Part shown: piece by piece, positions 8,086 through 16,634 of the stretch | Layout: each line of letters begins with the position of its first letter | Numbering within the stretch: the stretch's first letter is position 1 | Source of the DNA: CAYSGL01 sp964520985 | GTDB lineage: Bacteria; Pseudomonadota; Alphaproteobacteria; Micavibrionales; Micavibrionaceae | DNA: 64,000 nt | Direction: 5' to 3' | Assembly: GCA_964520985.1 (NCBI GenBank) | Contig: CAZFPB010000001.1 | Location: forward strand, 930,001 to 994,000 | Made by a program: the position numbers and the translations under genes | Notes under the pieces: model-generated | What the model saw: only the letters and a program-made list of their open reading frames with translations | Told to the model about the DNA's origin: nothing | Databases searched by the model: none

Positions 8086-9039
8086 TTAGGCGGCGAGTTT
8101 ATCGACCGCTTCTACAAGACCCTTCACCGCATTGACGGAGTGATCGAACATCACCTGTTCGTCTGCCGACAATTCGATTTCAATGATTTTTTCGATACCG
8201 CCCGCGCCGATCACCACCGGTACGCCGATATAAAGACCCTTCACACCATATTCGCCATTCAGTTTGGCGGCGCATGGCAGAACACGTTTTTTATCTTTCA
8301 GATAGCTTTCGGCCATCGCGATCGCTGCGGAAGCGGGTGCATAATACGCCGAGCCGGTTTTCAGAAGGGCCACGATTTCAGCGCCGCCATCGCGGGTACG
8401 CTGAACGATCGCGTCCAGTTTCTCCTGCGTCGTCCAGCCCATTTTAATCAGGTCTGGCAATGGAATGCCTGCCACGGTGGAGTAGCGCACCAGCGGCACC
8501 ATAGTGTCGCCATGACCGCCCAGAACGAAGGCGGTGATGTCTTCCACCGAGACATTGAATTCTTCTGCGAGGAAGTAGCGGAAACGCGCGGAATCCAGAA
8601 CACCGGCCATACCGGCGACTTTATTGGCGGGCAGGCCAGAGGCACGCTGCATCACTTCAACCATCGCATCGAGCGGGTTGGTGATGACGATTACAAACGC
8701 ATCAGGCGCGTGTTTCTTGATGTTCTCACCCACCGTTTTGATAATGCCGGAATTGATGCCGATCAGATCATCGCGGCTCATACCTGGCTTGCGCGGCACG
8801 CCAGCGGTCACGATGATGACATCCGAGCCTTTAATCGCGGCGTAATCGTTGCTGCCGGTGAAAGCGCAGTCGAACATTTCGACAGGAGAGGATTCTGCCA
8901 GATCGAGGCCCTTGCCCTGTGGCACGCCTTCGGCCACATCGACCATAACGACATCGCCCAGTTCCTTGAGACCGGCCAGGTGCGCCAGCGTGCCGCCAAT
9001 CATCCCTGCCCCGATTAATCCGATTTTCGCGCGTGCCAT
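8086..9039 (-). CDS. mdh: malate dehydrogenase
   Basis: NAD-dependent malate dehydrogenase of the LDH-like type, converting malate to oxaloacetate in the TCA cycle. The start at 9039 gives MARAKIGLIGAGMIGGTLAH (Rossmann GAGMIGG) and has AGGAG at the correct distance; an upstream ATG at 9057 would place the ribosome-binding site inside the gene. Substrate and catalytic residues are visible in the region of GVPRKPGMSRDDL, the NPLD motif near residue 120, and GGHGDTMVP (His about residue 174). The length of 317 residues is normal. In many alphaproteobacteria mdh directly precedes sucCD; here the plus-strand trio intervenes. No terminator is seen in the three-base gap to the convergent gene. Confidence 0.96.
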   Translation of the reverse strand: MARAKIGLIGAGMIGGTLAHLAGLKELGDVVMVDVAEGVPQGKGLDLAESSPVEMFDCAFTGSNDYAAIKGSDVIIVTAGVPRKPGMSRDDLIGINSGIIKTVGENIKKHAPDAFVIVITNPLDAMVEVMQRASGLPANKVAGMAGVLDSARFRYFLAEEFNVSVEDITAFVLGGHGDTMVPLVRYSTVAGIPLPDLIKMGWTTQEKLDAIVQRTRDGGAEIVALLKTGSAYYAPASAAIAMAESYLKDKKRVLPCAAKLNGEYGVKGLYIGVPVVIGAGGIEKIIEIELSADEQVMFDHSVNAVKGLVEAVDKLAA

Positions 9040-9144
9040 GAATCTCTCCTTTGTCATTGAATCACCACAAGATTAAAGCACCTGCGCCGCACTTTGTCAC
9101 CCTGCTGGACGGTTTAAATTTTGCCATAACGCAAAGAAGACTGG

Positions 9145-10398
9145 TTATTTTTTTACGCCGAGGAAATCGAGCTGCCAGTTTAATTCTTCATCCGTCATCG
9201 GATAATCGGTGCCGCCTTTGGGATAAAGCAGATCCTTGTGCGGGATGCGGGCGACCTCTTGTTGCAGACGCAGGCACATGCGCATACCGACACCCGCTTT
9301 CCAGCACAGAGCCGTAAAGGGTTTGGGCGCTTTCATTTCGATGGTCTGATCGATGGCCGAGCGCGGCGCGCCCGCCATGAGCGAGAGGGATTCCTTGACG
9401 AATTCATGTTCGCGCATGGCCAGCGCATCGGAGATGGCATGTTCATCGAGCTTGCCTTTTTTATAGGCTGCCGCGGCGCGCTCCGGCGCCGTAACGCTAC
9501 CACCAGCTTTCCAGCTTTCTTCGAATTCGACGCGGCGGCGGACGATGTGAGTGACTTCTTTGGTGGTTTCTTCGTCGAAATCTTTGCGCGCAATCAGCAT
9601 TTTCTGAATGGCTTTGTCAACAAAACCTGCCAGATAGAGTGCCGCGCGTTTCGAGAGCATTTTATGGGTGGCGAGCGGCTGGTGCCATTCCGGGAATTCA
9701 CGCGCATGTTCGACGATAGATTCCAGCGTATCTTGCGTCATTATGGCGCCTGTATTTTTTAGCAGGATGGCATTTGCGCTTTCCTGATTTTTTTCGGCGA
9801 TGGCTTGCGTCAAAGCCGGTGGCACCTTTTTACGTCCAGCGATGGAGTCCACAGCCCATGAAGCCGGGTGCTGATGGACGATATCCAGCAGGTCTTCATC
9901 TGAGAGCGCGACACAAAATCGCAAAATCGGTTCGGCCACTTCCCGCTCTAAATCCTTGGCCAATTGCGCCGCCACTTGCGGCGGACAATGGGCATGGTCT
10001 TTGAGCGTTTCGGATAAAGCGCGCCGCACTTTCAACACTTCGTCGAGCGCAAGAGACCCTAAAGCCTGCACCGTAAACGCATAAAGCTGGCTGTGTTTGT
10101 CGTGCGATAATTCCGGCAAAAGCTTAACGAGGCGGGCCGCCAGCGCCAGACGTACATCGACGTTTTTATCGACCGCCTGCACGGGCGCAACCTGCAACGG
10201 CGTGGCGTTATTTTTTGCAACCGCTTCGCGCACCTTGGCGGAAGGATCGTGTTCGGCGAGATAATACAGAATTTCTTTGTGGGTCTTGGTGTTTTGCGCC
10301 AGAGAAAGACGCTGCTTTTCATCTCCTGCTTCCGCGATGCTGCGCGCCGCTTCATAGGGCACCGATTTTTTCAGCATCTTTTTCAGCAGATCAAGCAT
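9145..10398 (-). CDS. DUF2336 domain protein
   Basis: A 417-residue alpha-helical protein. The N-terminal 200 residues read as HEAT-like repeats (for example SAKVREAVAKN, KNVDVRLALAARL). The central part matches the alphaproteobacterial DUF2336 family in style, with DLLDIVHQHPASWAVDSIAGR followed by repeated Ala/Leu helices. The biochemical role is unknown. Some DUF2336 proteins in the Caulobacterales act near polarity or signalling proteins, but nothing here specifies that. It overlaps the upstream zapE gene by eight bases, so the two are probably translationally coupled. Confidence 0.75.
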   Translation of the reverse strand: MLDLLKKMLKKSVPYEAARSIAEAGDEKQRLSLAQNTKTHKEILYYLAEHDPSAKVREAVAKNNATPLQVAPVQAVDKNVDVRLALAARLVKLLPELSHDKHSQLYAFTVQALGSLALDEVLKVRRALSETLKDHAHCPPQVAAQLAKDLEREVAEPILRFCVALSDEDLLDIVHQHPASWAVDSIAGRKKVPPALTQAIAEKNQESANAILLKNTGAIMTQDTLESIVEHAREFPEWHQPLATHKMLSKRAALYLAGFVDKAIQKMLIARKDFDEETTKEVTHIVRRRVEFEESWKAGGSVTAPERAAAAYKKGKLDEHAISDALAMREHEFVKESLSLMAGAPRSAIDQTIEMKAPKPFTALCWKAGVGMRMCLRLQQEVARIPHKDLLYPKGGTDYPMTDEELNWQLDFLGVKK

Positions 10399-11455
10399 TG
10401 AGGCGGGCGTAATCCTTGCTTTGCATTTCTGTCAGGCGGCTGATGGTGCGATCAAATTCAAACGCATGATCAGAGCCGGAATAGAGTTTATCCGGCGGAG
10501 CCTCCGCGCTGATAAACACGCGCACGCGGTTGTCATACAGCACGTCGATCAACGTCATCAGGCGCTTTAGTTCATTGCGTCTATCATACCCCATTTTGGG
10601 AATATGATCGATAAAAAGCGTGTGATAGCGGTGGGCGATTTTGAGGTAATCCTCAGCGCCATGCGGCTGCTCGCATAGTTGCGCAAACGTTGTCCGCGCC
10701 ACGCCATTGCCCGCCAACATGGGAATAGAGCGGCCTTTGACAATGACGATATCGTCTTCGGGCGGCTTACCATTGGTATATTTTACAAACAGATGATCCA
10801 TAGCGCTCTGCGCCGCTGGGCTATACGGATAGAAATAATTGGACCCGTCCAAGAGAGCGTTTTCACGGTAATCGATACCGTTGTCCAGTTCGAGAATAAT
10901 CATGGAGTCCTTGACCAACTCGATAAACGGCAGGAAACGTGATCGCTGCAAGCCATCTTCATACAATTTATCGGGCGGCCAGTTGCTCGTGGCGACGACG
11001 ACAACGCCGCGCTCAAACAACGCGGTGAAGAGATGCGAGAGGATCATCGCGTCGGCGACATCCGTCACGTGGAACTCATCGAAGCAGATCAGTTTGGTTT
11101 GCTTCGCCACCTGCGCAGCGTAGCGCGGGAGCAGATCGTCATCGTGTCCGCCCTGCCGCGCCTGATGCAACCAGTCATGGGTTTCCAGCATGAATTCGTG
11201 GAAGTGTATGCGGCGGGCAGAAATTTTGTCTTTTATGGCGCGAAAGAATAAATCCATCAGCATGGATTTGCCGCGCCCTACCCCGCCATGCATATACAGG
11301 CCCTGAGGTGGCTTCTTTTTGAAAATCAGGCCGCGCGGTTTAATCAGGGCTTTATAGAGCGCTTCCAGCGCCTGCGCCGCTTTGGCCTGCGCGGCATCCG
11401 GGCGTATCTGACCCGCCTGTACCATACGTTGATACTGGGCGAGCGGCGTCGTCAT
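10391..11455 (-). CDS. zapE: cell division protein ZapE (AFG1-family ATPase)
   Basis: A P-loop ATPase of the AFG1/ZapE family, which associates with the Z-ring in proteobacteria. At 354 residues it is of usual length. Walker A is HGGVGRGKS (about residues 57-65) and Walker B is LICFDEFHVTD (about residues 138-148). NWPPDKLYEDGLQR and FDRTISRL near the end are typical too. In alphaproteobacteria zapE often lies near sucCD/mdh, which agrees with this position. It overlaps tatC upstream by four bases (ATGA) and the DUF2336 gene downstream by eight, so the Tat genes, zapE and the DUF2336 gene are probably one transcript. Confidence 0.93.
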   Translation of the reverse strand: MTTPLAQYQRMVQAGQIRPDAAQAKAAQALEALYKALIKPRGLIFKKKPPQGLYMHGGVGRGKSMLMDLFFRAIKDKISARRIHFHEFMLETHDWLHQARQGGHDDDLLPRYAAQVAKQTKLICFDEFHVTDVADAMILSHLFTALFERGVVVVATSNWPPDKLYEDGLQRSRFLPFIELVKDSMIILELDNGIDYRENALLDGSNYFYPYSPAAQSAMDHLFVKYTNGKPPEDDIVIVKGRSIPMLAGNGVARTTFAQLCEQPHGAEDYLKIAHRYHTLFIDHIPKMGYDRRNELKRLMTLIDVLYDNRVRVFISAEAPPDKLYSGSDHAFEFDRTISRLTEMQSKDYARLNA

Positions 11456-12204
11456 GCTTTACGGTTTTTTTCTATACGGCGGATCAGCAGGATGGAAATT
11501 TCATACAGCAGATAGAGCGGGATCGCGAGGCCGGTTTGGGAAATTACATCGGGCGGCGTGAGGAAAGCTGCGATAGCGAAAGCGATGACGATGGCATAGC
11601 GGCGTTTGGTTGCGAGGGATTCTGCCGAGATAATACCGGCGCGGCCGAGCAAGGTGAGCAGCACCGGCAACTGGAAACACAAACCGAACGCAAAGATCAG
11701 CGCCATGATCAGATCGAGATATTCGCTCACACGTGCTTCCAATTGAATAGGCAGAGCCGTTTGCGCCCCGCCACTCTGGAAGGAAAGGAAGAATGGCCAC
11801 GCCAGCGGAATGATGCCGTAATACACAACTGCGCCGCCCATGAAAAACAAAAGCGGTGTTGCCAGCAGATACGGGAAGAACGCCATTTTTTCGTTTTTAT
11901 AAAGGCCCGGCGCGACAAATAGCCAGATCTGCGCGAGCAAAATCGGGAAGGTCAGAAAAATGCCAGCGAAGAAAGAAATTTTCAGATAGGTGAAAAAGGC
12001 TTCGGTAAGACCAGTGTAAATCAGGCGCTGCGATCCGGCATCGGCGAGCGGCGCGATTAAAAAACCATAGATCGGTTCTTTTAAATACCAGCAGACGATG
12101 GTGCCCACCGCCATGGCGATGAACGCCCACATCAAACGGCGGCGCAGCTCGGTGATGTGCCCTGTCAGGGGCAGATTGACATGCGCGGGATCGTGATCGC
12201 TCAT
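11452..12204 (-). CDS. tatC: Sec-independent protein translocase subunit TatC
   Basis: The core membrane subunit of the twin-arginine translocon, which binds the RR signal peptide together with TatB. It has 250 residues and six predicted membrane spans. The N-terminal motif LTGHITELRRRL contains the conserved signal-peptide-binding Glu. Conserved periplasmic and second-loop residues (PGLYKNEK, FFMGG) are present. It overlaps tatB by four bases and zapE by four bases. The order tatA-tatB-tatC is standard. Confidence 0.96.
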   Translation of the reverse strand: MSDHDPAHVNLPLTGHITELRRRLMWAFIAMAVGTIVCWYLKEPIYGFLIAPLADAGSQRLIYTGLTEAFFTYLKISFFAGIFLTFPILLAQIWLFVAPGLYKNEKMAFFPYLLATPLLFFMGGAVVYYGIIPLAWPFFLSFQSGGAQTALPIQLEARVSEYLDLIMALIFAFGLCFQLPVLLTLLGRAGIISAESLATKRRYAIVIAFAIAAFLTPPDVISQTGLAIPLYLLYEISILLIRRIEKNRKA

Positions 12205-12509
12205 ATGCTGCCCTCGTCTTTTTTCACGGGCTCTTCGACGGGAAGTGTTTCAGGGGGCAGCGGCGTGACTTCGTCAGCGGCTTTTTCATCGGTTTTGCGC
12301 GTTTCAAAATTCACGCCGCGGCGCAGCTCTTCGATATCGCCCGCTTTCAGGATATCATCGAACTGCTGCGAAATCGCAAAGCGCACATATTGGAAACGCC
12401 GGAACAGGCGCCCGATCGTGTACATGACTTTGGGAATGTCCTGCGGCCCGATCACGAAAACCGCGATGGCGAGGATGAGCAGGATCTCTGTCCAGCCCAC
12501 GTCCATCAT
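12201..12509 (-). CDS. tatB: Sec-independent protein translocase subunit TatB
   Basis: A 102-residue protein with one N-terminal membrane helix that carries the conserved Glu (WTEILLILAIAVFVIGPQDIP), then an amphipathic helix and an acidic, Pro-rich tail. The GPQDIPK element distinguishes it from TatA. The start may be the first or second Met. It lies six bases downstream of tatA and overlaps tatC. Confidence 0.92.
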   Translation of the reverse strand: MMDVGWTEILLILAIAVFVIGPQDIPKVMYTIGRLFRRFQYVRFAISQQFDDILKAGDIEELRRGVNFETRKTDEKAADEVTPLPPETLPVEEPVKKDEGSI

Positions 12510-12515
12510 GATCGT

Positions 12516-12689
12516 CTACTCTCTTTTATCGTCGATGCGCTTTTGCGGCGCGTCGTCGTCAGCGAGACCTTTTTTGAAGGATTTGATGCCCTTGGCGAGG
12601 TCTTCCATCATGCGCGGCACGCGGCCGGCGCCAAACAGCAAGAATACCAGTACGGCAACAACCAGAATATGCCAGATGCTTAAGCCCAT
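12516..12689 (-). CDS. tatA: Sec-independent protein translocase subunit TatA
   Basis: A 57-residue pore-forming Tat subunit, read directly from the sequence: MGLSIWHILVVAVLVFLLFG, then AGRVPRMMEDLAKGIKSFKKG and an acidic DDD-containing tail ending RIDDKRE. The single N-terminal helix, the FGAGRVP hinge and the amphipathic helix are all typical. It lies six bases downstream of scpB, so scpA, the GFA gene, scpB and tatABC are probably co-transcribed. Confidence 0.95.
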   Translation of the reverse strand: MGLSIWHILVVAVLVFLLFGAGRVPRMMEDLAKGIKSFKKGLADDDAPQKRIDDKRE

Positions 12690-12695
12690 AATTTG

Positions 12696-13361
12696 TTAAT
12701 CCTCTTCGTCGGCATCATAGCCCGCAAATTCATCCTCGTCATCCCCTTGTGCGCCGCCGAGGATTTCCCCGGCGTTTTTGTCGGGATTATCGAAGAGATC
12801 GCGGGTGTCCGGCACGGTTTCAATGGCGGGGCGCTTGTCGAGCAGGCCGGAGGCTTTGAGGTCTTCAAGGCCCGGCAGGTCGGTAATGGCTTCGAGGCCG
12901 AAATGATCGAGGAAACTGTGGGTGGTCAGCCAGGTCAGCGGACGGCCCGGCGTTTCGCGGCGGCGGCCCGGCTTGATCCAGCCCATTTCCATGAGAATGT
13001 CGAGCGTGCCTTTGTTCGTCGCGACGCCGCGGATGTTTTCCACTTCCGCGCGGGTAATCGGCTGGTGATAGGCGATGATGGCCAGAGTCTCCAGCGCGGC
13101 GCGCGACATTTTCTTTTCGACTTCGCGCTCGACAGTCAATTTATCGGCAACATCGCGCGAGGTGCGGAACGCCCATAGTCCGCCGATTTCACTCAGCTCT
13201 ACACCGCGGCCTTCATACATTTTCTGCAATTCGCCCAGCAGCAGCGCGAGGTCGGCCTCAGCCGTCAGGCGGTCATACATCGCCGCCGTCGGCAGCGGTT
13301 CCGCCGAGGCAAAGAGCATCGCTTCCAGCAGGCGTAATTGTTCAGTTTGTTCTGGTGTCAT
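12696..13361 (-). CDS. scpB: segregation and condensation protein B
   Basis: The kleisin-associated winged-helix subunit of the SMC-ScpAB condensin. It has 221 residues; residues 1-165 carry the tandem winged-helix domain (LEAMLFASAEPL, ALETLAIIAYHQPITRAEVENIRG, GRPLTWLTT), followed by an acidic tail rich in Asp and Glu. AAGGGGAA precedes the ATG at 13361. It overlaps the upstream GFA-family gene by 20 bases and is six bases upstream of tatA. Confidence 0.94.
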   Translation of the reverse strand: MTPEQTEQLRLLEAMLFASAEPLPTAAMYDRLTAEADLALLLGELQKMYEGRGVELSEIGGLWAFRTSRDVADKLTVEREVEKKMSRAALETLAIIAYHQPITRAEVENIRGVATNKGTLDILMEMGWIKPGRRRETPGRPLTWLTTHSFLDHFGLEAITDLPGLEDLKASGLLDKRPAIETVPDTRDLFDNPDKNAGEILGGAQGDDEDEFAGYDADEED

Positions 13362-13794
13362 TCATTTCCCCTTGGAAGAGTGCCAGTGTTTCTTTCTCAG
13401 TCAGGCGCGGACATTTATCAGCGAAATCGTAGTAAGGCGGTTTCATATCGATGTAGATATGATCTTTGAGCGTGATGCCGTCCTGATTATCCAGCGCCGA
13501 CGCCGAGACATTCATGTAATCGCCGGTTTCATGGTTCAGGCGGAAAAACAGAGCAGACCCGCAGCGATTGCAAAAACCGCGCTCCGCCCATTCCGAGCTT
13601 TGATACCATTGTAAAGTGGCATCGCTCTGAAATTGAACGTTTTCACAATCGAGCGAAATCGCGGGACCGCCCGCGCCCCATTTACGGCACATGCCGCAAT
13701 GGCAGACATGCGCGGTGTTCTCCGTCAATGTCAGGGTGAATTTCACACTGCCGCACATGCAGGTGCCGGTGCGGTTAGGATGCGGCTGCGTCAT
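13342..13794 (-). CDS. GFA (glutathione-dependent formaldehyde-activating-like) family protein
   Basis: A 150-residue zinc-binding protein of the GFA/CENP-V fold. The metal Cys pattern is visible: GTCMCGSV near the N-terminus, HVCHCGMCRKWG about 25 residues later, and GFCNRCGSALFF further on. I chose the ATG at 13794 because AGGAGG lies seven bases upstream. The substrate is unknown; members were named from a formaldehyde-glutathione enzyme, but most have unproven activity. It is wedged between scpA and scpB, overlapping both by 20 bases, which is unusual for this pair. Confidence 0.88.
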   Translation of the reverse strand: MTQPHPNRTGTCMCGSVKFTLTLTENTAHVCHCGMCRKWGAGGPAISLDCENVQFQSDATLQWYQSSEWAERGFCNRCGSALFFRLNHETGDYMNVSASALDNQDGITLKDHIYIDMKPPYYDFADKCPRLTEKETLALFQGEMNDTRTN

Positions 13795-14656
13795 CACTGC
13801 CTCCTGCCTGTTGTTCATCGAGAGAGGGGCGGTTTGCCGTACGCAGATAGATCGGGCGGAATAATCCGTCCTGACGCAGTTCGACTTTGCCCTGTTTGGC
13901 CAGCTCCAGCCCTGCCGTCAGTGTCGAGGCAAGCGAGGAGCGGAAATAGAGTTTGTCTGTAATGTTTTCCGGCACGAAGCTGTGAAGCGTTGTCCAGACG
14001 CTGTAGGGGCCGGAGCGCGGCAAATTGCCGAGCATCTTGGTCATGCGGTCGACCGCTTCTTCCATCGACATGACGGAGAAGATCGGCAGTTCATAGGTGG
14101 AATATTCCGCGCGGCGGGAAATATCGCCGTAGGCTTTGAGCAGATCGTAGAGCGAGACCTGCCATTGCGCCTTGTATTCAATTTTGAGTTTTTCCGGCAT
14201 GCCGCGCGCGAAAATATTCACGCCGAGCTGCGGCAGCTCCATGAGTTTCTTGGCGGCTTCGCGCATGGATTCCAGACGGCGCAACTGGAAGGACAGCGCT
14301 TCAGCCATGGCTTCACCCGAAGGCCCATCAGCATTCGATTGCGAGGATGGCAGCAGCAGGCGCGATTTCAGATAGGCGAGCCACGCGGCCATGACCAGAT
14401 ATTCAGCGGCAAGATCGAGACGTAACGCCTTGGCGCGATCGACAAATTCAAGGTACTGGCGCACCAGTTGAAGAATCGAAATTTCGCGCAGGTCGACTTT
14501 CTGGTTGCGCGCCATTTCAAGCAGGATGTCGATTGGCCCTTCGTAACCGTCAATGTTCAGGAGAAGAGAATCGACCGTGCCGTCGCCCGCCTCGGTGTTA
14601 CGCGGCGGGTCTTCTTCGAACGGCTTTTGCGGCAAGGCTTCGCTCATATCTCTCAA
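13775..14656 (-). CDS. scpA: segregation and condensation protein A
   Basis: The kleisin subunit of the bacterial condensin. It is 293 residues long. The N-terminal domain has the conserved GYEGPIDILLEMARNQKVDL and the helix LAAEYLVMAAWLAYLKSRLLLP, and the C-terminal winged helix is also present. The start may be 14656 or the Met at 14647 (MSEALPQ). Either way it overlaps the end of nagZ by 50-59 bases, a large overlap that suggests tight coupling. Confidence 0.94.
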   Translation of the reverse strand: MRDMSEALPQKPFEEDPPRNTEAGDGTVDSLLLNIDGYEGPIDILLEMARNQKVDLREISILQLVRQYLEFVDRAKALRLDLAAEYLVMAAWLAYLKSRLLLPSSQSNADGPSGEAMAEALSFQLRRLESMREAAKKLMELPQLGVNIFARGMPEKLKIEYKAQWQVSLYDLLKAYGDISRRAEYSTYELPIFSVMSMEEAVDRMTKMLGNLPRSGPYSVWTTLHSFVPENITDKLYFRSSLASTLTAGLELAKQGKVELRQDGLFRPIYLRTANRPSLDEQQAGGSDDAAAS

Positions 14657-15551
14657 GCGCCGCGTCGCTCATCTCGGGGGCGATCGCGGCAATCTCTTCC
14701 ATTTCTGTCAGTTTGCCCGCGCAATATAGCCCGATGTCAACGCCGCATGCCAGCATTTTGGCCGTTCTATCCGCAAGATTCCCCAGAAAATTCAAGGCGC
14801 CCATCGACACGTCATCGCTGAGCAGCAACCCCTCAAAGCCGATATCGCGCCGGATCGTATCGATCATTTTGGCGGAAACCGTGGCGGGGTTTTCCGGATC
14901 AATGGCCGTGTAGATAATATGCGAGGTCATGCCCCAGACGGCAGGCGCTAAAGCGCTTTGGGAGACAGCGCGAAAAGGTTTTAAATCACAGGCATTTAGA
15001 GCCTCATATGCAGCATCCACACGAGGCAGATCATAGTGGGAATCAAGCGTCGAGCGTCCTTGCCCCGGCATGTGTTTAATGACAGGTGTAATGCCGGCGG
15101 CGATGAATTCCTCGATCACGGCCAGCCCCTTGGCGGCCACATCATCGGGATCATCGGAATACGCCCGGTTGCCAATCGCCTGATGGGTGTCAGGACACAG
15201 GACGTCCAGCACCGGGGCGCAATCGACATCGAGGCCGACTTCGTTCAGATCGCGGGCTATGGCGCGGGTGGTTTCGCGCACCTCGTCGATCGAGCCATGA
15301 TCCTGCGCTGATTTGCAGGCATTCCAGTGAGGCGCGTTCATGCGCTGTACACGCCCGCCCTCCTGATCGATCAGCACCGGGCAATCGCGGCCGACGCTGG
15401 CGCGCAAATCGGCGATCAGTACGCGCAGTTGATCGCGGTTGTCGATGTTGCGTTTGAAGAGAATAAACCCGAAGGGCTGACTTTGCGCGAAGAATGATTT
15501 TTCTTCGGCAGTTAAGGTTAAACCTTCACAGGAAAAGATGACTGCTTTCAT
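14598..15551 (-). CDS. nagZ: beta-N-acetylhexosaminidase (peptidoglycan recycling)
   Basis: A cytosolic GH3-family enzyme that removes GlcNAc from anhydro-muropeptides during cell-wall recycling. The start at 15551 gives MKAVIFSCEGLTLTAEEKSF, as in the family; a second ATG 15 bases upstream is possible. Conserved motifs are IDQEGGRVQRM, VIKHMPGQGRSTLDSHYDLP (the His in the acid/base loop), and LLSDDVSMGAL with the nucleophile Asp. It follows the SPOR-domain gene but a terminator lies between, so initiation probably occurs in the short gap or by read-through. It is the usual neighbour of scpA in alphaproteobacteria. Confidence 0.94.
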   Translation of the reverse strand: MKAVIFSCEGLTLTAEEKSFFAQSQPFGFILFKRNIDNRDQLRVLIADLRASVGRDCPVLIDQEGGRVQRMNAPHWNACKSAQDHGSIDEVRETTRAIARDLNEVGLDVDCAPVLDVLCPDTHQAIGNRAYSDDPDDVAAKGLAVIEEFIAAGITPVIKHMPGQGRSTLDSHYDLPRVDAAYEALNACDLKPFRAVSQSALAPAVWGMTSHIIYTAIDPENPATVSAKMIDTIRRDIGFEGLLLSDDVSMGALNFLGNLADRTAKMLACGVDIGLYCAGKLTEMEEIAAIAPEMSDAALERYERSLAAKAVRRRPAA

Positions 15552-15592
15552 ACTGATTTTTACCATGAAGCGTAAAGCGCGCGAAGGATAAA

Positions 15593-15620
15593 AAAAGCCC
15601 CGCAGGATAGCGGGGCTTTT
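15593..15620 (-). terminator. intrinsic terminator after the SPOR-domain gene
   Basis: An 11-base stem AAAAGCCCCGC / GCGGGGCTTTT with a six-base loop, followed by further Ts on the minus strand. It begins 15 bases after the stop of the SPOR-domain gene. Confidence 0.88.
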
Positions 15621-15635
15621 TAGGAATGGGATATA

Positions 15636-16568
15636 TTACTTCGCGACGATCAGGCAGGTGCCCGAGGCGGACTTGATCGCGCTGCAGGCCTTGTCGGCGT
15701 CGGCTTTGGCAAGCGGGCCAGCCTGGATGCGGTAGAAGGTGCCTTTCGCGCCAAGGTCTGCCGTTTCAACACGGTAGGCCACGCCGGAGAGTGCGCCGTA
15801 TTTCTTTTGCAGATCTTTGTAAGCCACATCGGCTTTGGCTTTATCGCTGATGCTGGCCAGCTGGATGAAATGCGTACCCGAAGCAATCGCAGCTGGAGCC
15901 GCGGTGGCGGCACCGGCGGCTGGCTCGGCTTTCGCGGCTTGCGTTTCTGCAGGCTCAACCGGCGCAGGGGCAGCCGTCGCTACTTCCGGCGCAGCTGGCT
16001 CAGCGGTGATCGGTTGCGGCGCGGCGGTCGCCGCACGCTCGGCTGGAGCCGGCGCAACTTCCGTGATTTCAGCTTTGCCGGCGTTGGCCGATGGGCTTTC
16101 CAGTGCAGGCACCAGATCTTCCGAAGAGACAGGCTCTTTCATCGGTTCGGCTTGCGGTTGCGGCGGCACGTTTTCAGGATTGGTATTCAGACCGGCGAAC
16201 AGATCAGATTTGGGCATTGGCGCTTCGGTTTGATTCTCAGCCAGCAGGTTTTCAACTTTGCCGTCCGGATTGTCTTCGCCCATCGAAGAGAAGACCGTTG
16301 AATCACGGTGCGGGATATCCATGCCGCCCGGCGCATCCGGTTGCGTGGCATAGCCATTGGCATCGGCGCGGATGATCGGCACTTCACCGGTGGCTTCGTC
16401 GCCCGATGGATAGGCGATCCACAAAACGAGAGCCAGCAGGATAACGGCGGCAAAAATGGCGCCGGCGGCAAAACCACGCCCCCCAAGACTGAGTAGGCTC
16501 ATGATTTTTTCTCCTTTGAAGGCTGAAGGGGCGTCGTCGAATTCGTCGAATTGTTTTTTCTTGCTCAT
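15636..16568 (-). CDS. SPOR-domain inner-membrane protein
   Basis: A 310-residue bitopic membrane protein. A short cytoplasmic N-terminus (MSKKKQFDEFDD) is followed by one membrane helix (about residues 31-52, GAIFAAVILLALVLWIAYP), then a long Pro/Ala/Glu-rich periplasmic linker. A C-terminal SPOR domain starts at GTHFIQLASISDKAKADV. SPOR domains bind denuded septal peptidoglycan, so a role in division or wall remodelling is likely. The start is chosen at 16568; an ATG at 16604 is possible. It lies between dgt and nagZ, where this gene is found in many alphaproteobacteria, although the argS gene that often sits beside it is absent. Confidence 0.88.
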   Translation of the reverse strand: MSKKKQFDEFDDAPSAFKGEKIMSLLSLGGRGFAAGAIFAAVILLALVLWIAYPSGDEATGEVPIIRADANGYATQPDAPGGMDIPHRDSTVFSSMGEDNPDGKVENLLAENQTEAPMPKSDLFAGLNTNPENVPPQPQAEPMKEPVSSEDLVPALESPSANAGKAEITEVAPAPAERAATAAPQPITAEPAAPEVATAAPAPVEPAETQAAKAEPAAGAATAAPAAIASGTHFIQLASISDKAKADVAYKDLQKKYGALSGVAYRVETADLGAKGTFYRIQAGPLAKADADKACSAIKSASGTCLIVAK

Positions 16569-16634
16569 GATTCGAAGATTATGAGAAAAAATGAGGCGAA
16601 ACAAGGGCCGAGGGCATATTAACCATAAATATTT

